7,276 nt of DNA, taken from Alphaproteobacteria bacterium. GTDB lineage: Bacteria > Pseudomonadota > Alphaproteobacteria > CAAHEQ01 > UBA3637. Where the stretch lies: positions 1 to 7,276 of the forward strand of contig JAFZGR010000058.1 of the NCBI GenBank assembly GCA_017555325.1, given 5' to 3'. Below the pieces are notes generated by a model, which worked only from the letters and a program-made list of their open reading frames with translations, did not search any database and was not told where the DNA came from. The first letter of the stretch is position 1. Each line of letters opens with the position of its first letter. This document shows positions 1 through 7,160 of this stretch, in pieces. The position numbers and the translations under genes are program-made.

Positions 1-3000
1 AAAACGCTTAGCCCGTCCCTGAATGGAAATAAAATCATTTTCGTCCAAGGATACAATATCTCCCGTATTGTACCAACCATTTTTTGTCGGTTGCAAAACA
101 TTTGGTTTTTCGGCTTTCATATAACCTAGCATAACATTATCGCCTTTTACCCACAGTTCACCACCAGTTTCAATACCTTCAATTGGTTTAATTTTCATTT
201 CCATCCCCGGTAATAATCGTCCAACTGTTCCATATTTTAAATACATTGGTGTATTTAAGGAAATAACGGGTGCAGTTTCTGTTGCTCCATACCCTTCTAA
301 AATTCGAACGCCGAACTTTTTCATCCATAAATCAGCAGTTGTTTCTTTTAGTTTTTCACCACCGACAATAGCATATTTTACGCCGAAGAAATCAAACGGA
401 TTTGCCATGCGTCCATAACCGGAAAGGAATGTATCTGTTCCGCAAATGATGGTCGCATTCGAATCGTATGTTAATTCAGGTACAATTCGATAATGCAGTG
501 GGGAAGGGTAATAAAATGTTCTGATTCCGGATAGTGTTATCATAATCGAACCGACACACAAACCGAATGAGTGAAACATTGGCAAAGCGTTAAAGAATAT
601 ATCTGATGCATTGACACTTAAAACCGATAAAACCTGATTGCGATTTGCCTGAATGTTTTTGTGTGACAGTAAAACAGCTTTCGGCATTCCTTCTGAACCG
701 GATGTGAATAACACAACGGCAGGTTTGCTTGAATCATTTTGAGGTCGTTTTTGCGTTAGTGTATCGAGTACACCTTTTAATTTGTTTTTAAATGTAATTT
801 GAGTAGCAAAATCTTCCATATACACAACGTTGAATTCGGTTTTTAAGGCTTCATCTAAATGTTCTAAATGTCCTAATTGAATAAATTGACGAGAAGTAAG
901 AATTGTTTTTAATCCAATTGTTTTTCCACTGGAAACAAGTTGTGTCGGCCCCAGTGAAAAATTCATCATTGCAGGGATTTTATCAATGCTTTGTAAGGCA
1001 AAAAACGAAACCAGATTAACCAATGAATTGGGTAATAATAAACCTATTTTTTCTTCATTTGGAAAAGCTTTTTGAAATGCTCTTCCTAAAACGTATGATT
1101 TTGTAATCATTTTTTTATAGGTTAACGGAACTCGTTTAATATCTTCGGCAATTTTGTGTTTTTTACCATATGTTTGCATTGCATCCAATAATGAATTAAA
1201 CAAATGTTCGTTTAAATCGGATGTTTGATACATCATGTTTGCCATAATGTCATATAATTGTTTTGAAATAACAGTTCTTCTATCTCGTCCGAAACAATCT
1301 TCCGGTACTTTTAAAACCGTTGGTTTGAGCAAAGTTAAAGAAATATGTGGAAACAGACGTGTTTTATATTTTTTACCCATATACGAAAATTTTGAAAATT
1401 GAGCACCTTTAATCCGAATTGGTACAATTTTGGCTTCGGCTTTGGTAGCAACCACGCCAGCCCCTTCATAAATTTTCATTAATCCACCTGAGGTTGTAAT
1501 ACGTCCTTCCGGAAAAATCATAACCTTTTTATCTTTTTTTACTTCTTCGATTAAAGAACGAATAGCCATTGGATTAGTTGGATCTAACGGATATAAATCA
1601 ACCAAAACGGAAAATAGACGAATATACCATTTCTTTGCCCATTCTGTATTAATTGCAAACGTTATTTTTTCCGGCATATAAGCGGCAACTAAAATCCCAT
1701 CCAATAAGGAACAGTGATTTGCAATCAACAAAACGCGCTTACCGGCTTTTTGGAAATTCTGAATATTGTGAATCCGAATATGAAAAAGCGGACTGAGTAT
1801 AACTCGTAGTACAGATTTTAACGTTTCATGTGATAGTAATTGCATGATGTAAACAGAAACAATTAAACTCATGATGCCAATAAACAAGAAAAGGAATGGA
1901 ATAGAAAATCCATAACTTAATAATCCGCCAGAAACAACGGAGATAACAGTCATTCCAAATGCATTAACGATGTTATTGCCGGCAATGACGGCTGCCATAC
2001 AGGATTTAGGTCCATATGTTTGAATCAATGCATTTAACGGCACAATATATAATCCACCGAAAAATGCCATAGCAAACAAGCAAAAAGATAAAGAAATGCC
2101 TCCATTCAGGAAGAATGCAATCAAACCAAAACTTTCGGATGGTGTTTGATAATTTTTGGTTAAAATATAAAAAATTAAACTGCAAATGGCCATTGCCAAA
2201 GATGTTAACGGAACATATACGGCAGAAACCGTTCCTTTTAAGAGTTTATTACAGCTAACAGAACCAATTCCGACGCCAATAGAAAATAGCATTAAAAAGA
2301 AGGTAATGACATGTTGTTTCACATTTAATACCTGACTGCACAAGGGGAAAATTTGGGTTAAAACCAAGGCGCCAACCGTCCAAAACCAAGTTGCTCCTAA
2401 GATGGATTTCCAAACAACAGGATGGGCATGAATGAGTTTTAAATTGTAAAATGTTTCTATAAAAATGTTTTTACGAATGGTAAGCTCTGGACGGGGGGCT
2501 TTTGCAGTTGGTATCTGACGTGAAGCAATATACCCGATAATCGAGCAGATAATTAATAAGGCAATTGCCGTATGAATATCTAAAATTGTACCTAAAACAG
2601 CGCCCAAAATGATAGAAACATAAGTTGAAGCTTCAATATAACCATTCCCTGCAAGTAATTCATTTTTATTTAATAATTGAGGAAGTAGTGCATATTTTAT
2701 TGGGCCAAAAAAGGCAGATTGTGTTCCCATCAAGAATAGTAATATAACTAAAAGTATCAGGCTTTTTGTACAAAAGACAAAACCAACCAAAACCATTAAA
2801 ATCAATTCGGTAATTTTTAAAAAACGAGCAATTTTATCACGATTGTATTTATCGGCAATTTGACCGGCTGTTGCCGAAAACAAAAAGAATGGTAAAATAA
2901 ATAATCCTGCAACAACAGCAGATAAAACATCAGCTTTTTCTGTCATTTTATACGCAATCATTACAAGAAGCATATTTTTAAACAAATTGTCGTTAAATGC

Positions 3001-3063
3001 TCCAAAAAACTGAACAATCAGCAAGGGCAAAAATCGTTTTGCTTTTAAAATGGGATTAATCAT
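1..3063 (-). CDS. aas: LplT-PlsC-Aas fusion: lysophospholipid transporter / acyltransferase / acyl-ACP synthetase (C-terminus cut by window edge)
   Basis: Open from the ATG at 3061-3063 to base 1 without a stop, giving 1021 residues. Residues 1 to about 406 are a many-helix MFS transporter of the LplT type: FFGAFNDNLFKN at 19-30 and the loop motif GQIADKYNRDK at 67-77. A PlsC/LPLAT acyltransferase follows, with the catalytic NH-X4-D box (H450, D455) and the FPEGR acyl-acceptor box at 517-521. From about 618 an AMP-binding acyl-CoA/ACP synthetase begins: P-loop TSGSEGMPK (787-795), MFHSFG (829-834), GYGATET (924-930), NTGD (999-1002) and the hinge GRAKR (1016-1020). Known family role: flip lysophospholipid (mainly lyso-PE) across the inner membrane, activate a fatty acid on ACP with ATP, and re-acylate the lipid. 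The missing end should carry the catalytic lysine of the C-terminal subdomain; related fusions are roughly 1130-1150 residues long. The start has a strong Shine-Dalgarno. The function assignment is secure; substrate is inferred from family. Confidence 0.95.
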   Translation of the reverse strand, partial: MINPILKAKRFLPLLIVQFFGAFNDNLFKNMLLVMIAYKMTEKADVLSAVVAGLFILPFFLFSATAGQIADKYNRDKIARFLKITELILMVLVGFVFCTKSLILLVILLFLMGTQSAFFGPIKYALLPQLLNKNELLAGNGYIEASTYVSIILGAVLGTILDIHTAIALLIICSIIGYIASRQIPTAKAPRPELTIRKNIFIETFYNLKLIHAHPVVWKSILGATWFWTVGALVLTQIFPLCSQVLNVKQHVITFFLMLFSIGVGIGSVSCNKLLKGTVSAVYVPLTSLAMAICSLIFYILTKNYQTPSESFGLIAFFLNGGISLSFCLFAMAFFGGLYIVPLNALIQTYGPKSCMAAVIAGNNIVNAFGMTVISVVSGGLLSYGFSIPFLFLFIGIMSLIVSVYIMQLLSHETLKSVLRVILSPLFHIRIHNIQNFQKAGKRVLLIANHCSLLDGILVAAYMPEKITFAINTEWAKKWYIRLFSVLVDLYPLDPTNPMAIRSLIEEVKKDKKVMIFPEGRITTSGGLMKIYEGAGVVATKAEAKIVPIRIKGAQFSKFSYMGKKYKTRLFPHISLTLLKPTVLKVPEDCFGRDRRTVISKQLYDIMANMMYQTSDLNEHLFNSLLDAMQTYGKKHKIAEDIKRVPLTYKKMITKSYVLGRAFQKAFPNEEKIGLLLPNSLVNLVSFFALQSIDKIPAMMNFSLGPTQLVSSGKTIGLKTILTSRQFIQLGHLEHLDEALKTEFNVVYMEDFATQITFKNKLKGVLDTLTQKRPQNDSSKPAVVLFTSGSEGMPKAVLLSHKNIQANRNQVLSVLSVNASDIFFNALPMFHSFGLCVGSIMITLSGIRTFYYPSPLHYRIVPELTYDSNATIICGTDTFLSGYGRMANPFDFFGVKYAIVGGEKLKETTADLWMKKFGVRILEGYGATETAPVISLNTPMYLKYGTVGRLLPGMEMKIKPIEGIETGGELWVKGDNVMLGYMKAEKPNVLQPTKNGWYNTGDIVSLDENDFISIQGRAKRF

Positions 3064-3071
3064 TTCGGTTG

Positions 3072-3077
3072 TCTCCT
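3072..3077 (-). promoter_or_regulatory. Ribosome binding site of the LplT-PlsC-Aas gene
   Basis: On the minus strand AGGAGA lies 8 bases before the ATG at 3063-3061, inside AAAAAAGGAGACAACCG. This is a near-consensus Shine-Dalgarno at standard spacing. It fixes the start codon and supports translation of the transporter from its true N-terminus, a short cytoplasmic lead before the first helix. Confidence 0.85.
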
Positions 3078-3095
3078 TTTTTGTATGTTAATTTG

Positions 3096-3115
3096 TAAAC
3101 ATCATATTATGTTTA
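3096..3115. promoter_or_regulatory. Dyad TAAACAT-N6-ATGTTTA over the leftward -10 box: candidate operator
   Basis: A perfect 7-base inverted repeat (3096-3102 and 3109-3115) with a 6-base spacer completely covers the predicted -10 box of the lipid gene (3101-3106). A protein bound here would block RNA polymerase, so a repressor site is the natural reading. The half-site does not match a regulator I can name with confidence. AT-rich sequence makes short dyads fairly common, so this is a candidate only. Confidence 0.4.
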
Positions 3116-3129
3116 TGTATGAAAAGCAA
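3101..3129 (-). promoter_or_regulatory. Predicted sigma70-type promoter of the LplT-PlsC-Aas gene
   Basis: Read on the minus strand: -35 TTGCTT (3129-3124), a 17-base spacer, and -10 TATGAT (3106-3101). TATGAT matches the consensus at five of six positions, and TTGCTT at four of six. Transcription would begin near 3094, leaving a leader of about 30 bases that contains the Shine-Dalgarno. The call rests on motif and spacing only; AT-rich DNA produces chance -10 boxes, but the spacing and position relative to the start codon are ideal. Confidence 0.6.
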
Positions 3130-3149
3130 GAAAATATTATTTTTATTGA

Positions 3150-3163
3150 AAATTTTAAAATTT
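3150..3163. repeat. 14-base perfect AT-only palindrome in the divergent intergenic region
   Basis: AAATTTTAAAATTT is its own reverse complement and sits between the two predicted promoters. It contains only A and T, so chance is a serious alternative. It could be a bending or architectural-protein site; no assigned function. Confidence 0.3.
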
Positions 3164-3201
3164 GTTTCTTTATGTAAAAAAGCTACCGTAAAAAATATAT
3201 G

Positions 3202-3219
3202 CTTAAACTGCTTTTTAAG
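3202..3219. promoter_or_regulatory. Dyad CTTAAA-N6-TTTAAG abutting the nifJ -35 box: candidate regulator site
   Basis: A perfect 6-base inverted repeat (3202-3207 and 3214-3219) ends one base before the predicted -35 hexamer of nifJ. This is the usual place for an activator that touches RNA polymerase, though a repressor is also possible. The 6-base spacer equals that of the dyad over the other promoter, but the half-sites differ. I see no clean FNR-type box (TTGAT-N4-ATCAA) in this region, which one might have expected for a PFOR gene. Confidence 0.3.
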
Positions 3220-3248
3220 TGGACAATCATAAATGTTTTGTGTATAAG
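3220..3248 (+). promoter_or_regulatory. Predicted sigma70-type promoter of nifJ
   Basis: -35 TGGACA (3220-3225), a spacer of exactly 17 bases, and -10 TATAAG (3243-3248); each box matches the consensus at five of six positions. Transcription should start near 3255, giving a leader of about 30 bases that includes the Shine-Dalgarno. This placement also argues against translation from the in-frame ATG at 3219, which would lie upstream of the transcript. Confidence 0.65.
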
Positions 3249-3271
3249 AATGTATTATATTTTTTTAAAGA

Positions 3272-3277
3272 AAAGGA
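3272..3277 (+). promoter_or_regulatory. Ribosome binding site that decides the nifJ start
   Basis: AAAGGA lies 7 bases before the ATG at 3285, within a purine-rich run. The alternative in-frame ATG at 3219 has no comparable Shine-Dalgarno, so 3285 is chosen as the start. Confidence 0.75.
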
Positions 3278-3284
3278 AAAAGAA

Positions 3285-6200
3285 ATGTCAGATACACCCG
3301 TAATGAAGATGTTAGATGCCAATGAAGCAGCTGCTTTTGTTGCCCATAAATTGAATGAAGTTTCTATTATTTATCCGATTACACCGTCTTCTCCAATGGG
3401 AGAATGGTCCGATACTTGGTCAACAGCCGGTGTGAAAAATATATGGGGTAAAGTTCCGCAAGTGTTGGAAATGCAATCCGAAGCCGGAGCTATCGGTGCT
3501 GTTCACGGGTCATTACAAGCCGGTTCAATTACAACAACCTATACAGCCTCACAGGGGTTACTGTTGATGATTCCAAATATGTTTAAAATTGCTGGTGAAT
3601 TAACACCCTTTGTCATGCATGTTGCCGCACGAACCATTGCCGGACATGCTTTATCCATTTTTGGAGATCATTCTGATGTGATGGCTTGCCGTCAAACAGG
3701 GTTTGCAATGATTGCTTCAAATTCCGTTCAGGAAGCACAAGATATTGCAGCAATTGCACAAATGTCAACATTCTTATCCCGTATTCCGTTCATTCACTTT
3801 TTTGATGGGTTTAGAACATCTCATGAAATCAACAAAATTATTCCGATTTCGGATTCGGAATTAAAAACATTAATGGCTGATATTCCAACTGATTTTACCG
3901 TTAAAAACGCATTAAAACCCGAAAATCCCAAAATTCGAGGAACGGCACAAAATCCGGATGTATTCTTTCAGATTAAAGAAGCCGCAAACAAATATTATAT
4001 GGCATGTCCATCTTATGTTGAACAGGCAATGCGTCAATTTGAAACAGTGACGGGGCGGTCCTATCATTTAATTGAATACAAGGGGGCCACTGATGCCGAA
4101 CACGTTATTGTGGCAATCGGTTCGAGCGTTGAAACGATTGAACAAACAGTTGAAGTTTTAAATGCAAATGGCGGAAAATACGGTGTTATCTGTGTTCGTT
4201 TGTATCGTCCGTTTCCGAAAGAAGCCTTTATTAATGCTTTACCGAAAACAGTCAGATATATTTCTGTATTAGATAGAACAAAAGAATCCGGTTCGGTTGG
4301 TGAACCATTATATTTAGATGTTGTTTCTACATTAGCAGAAGGTGTTGCAAATGGTTCAGTTGAAACAATGCCAAAAATTTTGGGTGGTCGATATGGATTA
4401 TCTTCAAAAGAATTTACACCAGCAATGGTAAAAGCCGTTTTTGAAAATACCCAAAAAGCACATTTTACAATTGGTATTGACGATGATGTAACAAATTTAT
4501 CTTTGTCATATGATTCTGCTTTTGATATTGAAGGTAAAGATGTTTCCCGTTGTGTGTTTGTCGGATTGGGTTCGGATGGAACTGTTGGTGCCAATAAAAA
4601 TTCCATTAAAATTATTGCTGATGGAGAAGATTATTTTGGACAAGCTTATTTTGTGTATGATTCCAAAAAATCAGGTGGCATGACAACCTCCCATTTGCGC
4701 TTTTCTAAAAAACCGATTAAAGCACCATATTTGATTAATCAGGCTGATTTTGTGGCTTGTCATCATATGCCGTTTTTGTTTAAAACAGATGTGTTATCCT
4801 TTGCCCGTCAAAATGCTGTCTTTTTAATTAACTCAACGGAACCTGTCGATAAAGTGTGGGGTAGTTTACCAATTGAAGTTCAACAGGAAATTGTTGATAA
4901 AAATATTAAATTGTATGCTATTGATGCCGTTGATGTGGCACAAAAAACAGGAATGGGTCGTCGGATTAATACCATTATGCAAACATGTTTCTTTGCTATT
5001 TCCGGAGTATTACCCCGTGACGAAGCAATTACCAAAATTAAAAAAGCCATTGAAAAAACATATGCTCGTAAAGGGCAGGATGTTATAGATGCGAACATCA
5101 AAGCCGTAGATGCCTCGTTAGCTCATTTACATGAAATTAAAATCGGAGCAGTTAATTCCGTTCATAAACGGCAAGCTGGTGTGCCTTCAACGGCTCCGGA
5201 ATTGATTCAAAAGGTAACAGGTAAAATTATTGAAGGGCGTGGCGAACAATTACCAGTCAGTGCATTTGAATGGACTGCTGATGGCACATGGCCGACTGAT
5301 ACGGCAAAATATGAGAAACGCCGTATTGCAACGGCCGTTCCGGAATGGGATCCGAGCATTTGTATTCAATGCGGTAAATGTGTTTCTGTCTGTCCACATG
5401 CTGCTATTCGGGCAAAAGCCTTTAAAGAAGATGCGTTAAAAAATGCTCCTGAAAATTTTAAATATACCGATTATAAAGGCAAAGAATTTGCCGGAGAAAA
5501 ATTCGTGTTACAGGTCGCACCAGAAGATTGTACCGGTTGTACGTTATGTACACAGGCTTGTCCGGTTAAAAATAAACTCAATCCGGATAAAAAAGCCATT
5601 AATATGGTTCCGATTGAAACACATTTAGCTGATGATATCAAAAATTTTGATTTCTTTATGTCTTTACCGGATGCAGACAGAACAAAACTGTCTCCGAAAC
5701 AAATCAAGTCTGTTTCGTTAATGCGTCCGCTTTTTGAGTTTTCAGGCGCTTGTGCTGGTTGTGGCGAAACCCCGTATGTTAAAATGATGACACAGTTATT
5801 CGGGGATAGATTATTAGTTGCAAATGCAACAGGCTGTTCTTCCATTTATAGTGGAAATTTACCGACAACGCCTTATGCCAAAAACAGTGACGGATATGGT
5901 CCTGCTTGGGCAAACTCTTTGTTTGAAGATAATGCCGAATTTGGATTGGGAATGCGTACCTCTGTTGATTCTAAAACAGATTTTGCAACACAATTATTGG
6001 GCGAAATGAGTATGGAAATTGGTGAAGATATTGTCGCAGAAATTGTAAATGCCGAACAGGAAACAGAAGCAGATATTCAAGAACAACGCAAACGTATTCA
6101 GGCATTAAAAGAACAATTAAAAAACATTGAACATCCAAAAGCCAAAATTTTGATTGAAAATGCCGATTATTTAGTCAAAAAATCCGTGTGGATTTTTGGT

Positions 6201-6827
6201 GGAGACGGTTGGGCTTATGATATCGGATATGGCGGATTGGATCATGTATTGTATTCCGGTAAAAATGTAAACATTATGGTTATGGATACAGAAGTTTATT
6301 CTAATACAGGCGGACAACGATCAAAAGCAACGCCGATAGGAGCTTCTGCCAAATTTGCAATGGGTGGGAGTGAATTACCTCGTAAAGATTTGGGAATGAT
6401 TGCCATGTCATCCGGCGGTGTATATGTTGCAAGTATTTCTTTGGGGGCAAAAGATATGCACGCTTTACAGGTAATGAATGAAGCCGAAAGTTTTGACGGT
6501 CCCTCATTGATTATTGCATACAGTCATTGTATTTCACATGGATATGATATCGGCAAATACGGTTTGGAACATCAAAAATTAGCTGTTGAAACCGGATTGT
6601 GGCCGTTATATCGATTTGACCCAAGACGGGCAGAACAGGGATTAAATCCGTTCCAATTAGATAGCAAGCCGACAAAACCTGTTTCGGAATTTATGGAAAC
6701 GGAGAATCGTTTTAAAGCCGTTCGTCAAAGTAATCCAAAACATTACGAAGAATTGGTACAAAAAGCACAAGCACAAATTGACCAGCGCTTCAAATTGTAT
6801 GAACGATTGGCAAAAGGGGATGAATAA
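3285..6827 (+). CDS. nifJ: Pyruvate:ferredoxin (flavodoxin) oxidoreductase, single-chain PFOR
   Basis: Converts pyruvate, CoA and oxidised ferredoxin or flavodoxin to acetyl-CoA, CO2 and reduced carrier in the cytoplasm. The 1180-residue chain keeps the PFOR domain order. The N-terminal pyruvate-binding domain has YPITPSSPM (30-38; T33), E66 and R116. A transketolase C-like domain follows, then the CoA-binding gamma domain with GLGSDGTVGANKNS (427-440). A two-cluster ferredoxin domain has C693, C696, C699, C703 and C749, C752, C755, C759. The C-terminal thiamine diphosphate domain has GGDGWAYDIG (972-981) and DTEVYSNTGGQ (1001-1011); D974, T1002 and V1004 are the expected Mg ligands and N1007 an active-site residue. 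The proximal cluster uses C823, C826, C851 and C1082. All cofactor residues are intact. A longer reading from 3219 adds 22 Lys/Phe/Tyr-rich residues and is rejected. The chain ends about 98 residues after the last cluster cysteine, so the D. africanus C-terminal extension is absent. It appears monocistronic, with a hairpin 31 bases downstream. Confidence 0.97.
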   Translation: MSDTPVMKMLDANEAAAFVAHKLNEVSIIYPITPSSPMGEWSDTWSTAGVKNIWGKVPQVLEMQSEAGAIGAVHGSLQAGSITTTYTASQGLLLMIPNMFKIAGELTPFVMHVAARTIAGHALSIFGDHSDVMACRQTGFAMIASNSVQEAQDIAAIAQMSTFLSRIPFIHFFDGFRTSHEINKIIPISDSELKTLMADIPTDFTVKNALKPENPKIRGTAQNPDVFFQIKEAANKYYMACPSYVEQAMRQFETVTGRSYHLIEYKGATDAEHVIVAIGSSVETIEQTVEVLNANGGKYGVICVRLYRPFPKEAFINALPKTVRYISVLDRTKESGSVGEPLYLDVVSTLAEGVANGSVETMPKILGGRYGLSSKEFTPAMVKAVFENTQKAHFTIGIDDDVTNLSLSYDSAFDIEGKDVSRCVFVGLGSDGTVGANKNSIKIIADGEDYFGQAYFVYDSKKSGGMTTSHLRFSKKPIKAPYLINQADFVACHHMPFLFKTDVLSFARQNAVFLINSTEPVDKVWGSLPIEVQQEIVDKNIKLYAIDAVDVAQKTGMGRRINTIMQTCFFAISGVLPRDEAITKIKKAIEKTYARKGQDVIDANIKAVDASLAHLHEIKIGAVNSVHKRQAGVPSTAPELIQKVTGKIIEGRGEQLPVSAFEWTADGTWPTDTAKYEKRRIATAVPEWDPSICIQCGKCVSVCPHAAIRAKAFKEDALKNAPENFKYTDYKGKEFAGEKFVLQVAPEDCTGCTLCTQACPVKNKLNPDKKAINMVPIETHLADDIKNFDFFMSLPDADRTKLSPKQIKSVSLMRPLFEFSGACAGCGETPYVKMMTQLFGDRLLVANATGCSSIYSGNLPTTPYAKNSDGYGPAWANSLFEDNAEFGLGMRTSVDSKTDFATQLLGEMSMEIGEDIVAEIVNAEQETEADIQEQRKRIQALKEQLKNIEHPKAKILIENADYLVKKSVWIFGGDGWAYDIGYGGLDHVLYSGKNVNIMVMDTEVYSNTGGQRSKATPIGASAKFAMGGSELPRKDLGMIAMSSGGVYVASISLGAKDMHALQVMNEAESFDGPSLIIAYSHCISHGYDIGKYGLEHQKLAVETGLWPLYRFDPRRAEQGLNPFQLDSKPTKPVSEFMETENRFKAVRQSNPKHYEELVQKAQAQIDQRFKLYERLAKGDE

Positions 6828-6858
6828 TCCATATTCGTTTGTAGAAAGTATTTATACC

Positions 6859-6883
6859 TACCGCCTCTGTTTCAGGGGCGGTA
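6859..6883 (+). terminator. Strong hairpin after nifJ, probable terminator without a U-tract
   Basis: TACCGCCTCTG pairs with CAGGGGCGGTA over 11 base pairs (one G-U) around a three-base TTT loop, starting 31 bases after the nifJ stop. Its GC-rich stem stands out sharply from the AT-rich surroundings. Neither strand has a T-run directly after the stem, so it is not a textbook intrinsic terminator. It could instead protect the nifJ mRNA 3' end, work with Rho, or be a dispersed palindromic element. Flanking ATTTATAC (6850-6857) and GTATGCATAAAT (6887-6898) can extend the stem with a bulge. Confidence 0.5.
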
Positions 6884-7072
6884 AATGTATGCATAAATTT
6901 CAATAGATCTGTATCAATGATATTGACCATTATAGAACTTTTGATAATTGCAGAAGTGCTTTTAAGCCTGTTTATCTCATAACTCTTGTATCTATCTACC
7001 CGCCCATATAAATAATATTGTGCTTGTATTATGAACAGAATAAAAAACATGCTCAAGCGAATCGTATTTGAA

Positions 7073-7091
7073 GTAAAAATCTAATTTTTAC
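7073..7091. repeat. Inverted repeat GTAAAAAT-CTA-ATTTTTAC
   Basis: Perfect 8-base arms (7073-7080 and 7084-7091) around a three-base loop, followed by T-rich sequence. The RNA stem would be almost entirely A-U and weak. It could be a poor terminator or a protein site. A further 12-base AT palindrome, ATTTTATAAAAT, lies at 7105-7116. In such AT-rich DNA both may be chance. Confidence 0.3.
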
Positions 7092-7160
7092 ATATTTTTA
7101 ATCGATTTTATAAAATATAACTATTTATTTAAATGTAAAAAAAGGTACGATAAATTACAA

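Noticed and set aside
3064..3284. FNR/ANR-type oxygen-responsive box upstream of nifJ
   Set aside because: The nearest match, TTGAAAATTTTAAA at 3146-3159, departs from TTGAT-N4-ATCAA in key positions and is low-complexity A/T.
4064..4606. 180-codon minus-strand ORF
   Set aside because: It lies wholly inside nifJ, antisense to the conserved CoA-binding region, with no family motif or own ribosome site; a shadow of the real gene.
5471..5845. 124-codon minus-strand ORF
   Set aside because: Antisense to the ferredoxin and proximal-cluster cysteine motifs of nifJ, which account fully for the sequence.
6820..6906. 28-codon ORF whose ATG overlaps the nifJ stop (ATGAATAA)
   Set aside because: The overlap looks like translational coupling, but the G-run touches the ATG with no spacing, the reading crosses the hairpin, and the peptide has no recognisable character.
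6790..7056. 88-codon minus-strand ORF overlapping the nifJ 3' end
   Set aside because: No Shine-Dalgarno before its ATG, it runs through the GC-rich hairpin and into nifJ coding sequence, and shows no recognisable motif.
7031..7084. 17-residue cationic peptide ORF (MNRIKNMLKRIVFEVKI)
   Set aside because: No ribosome binding site or supporting context; too short to distinguish from chance.
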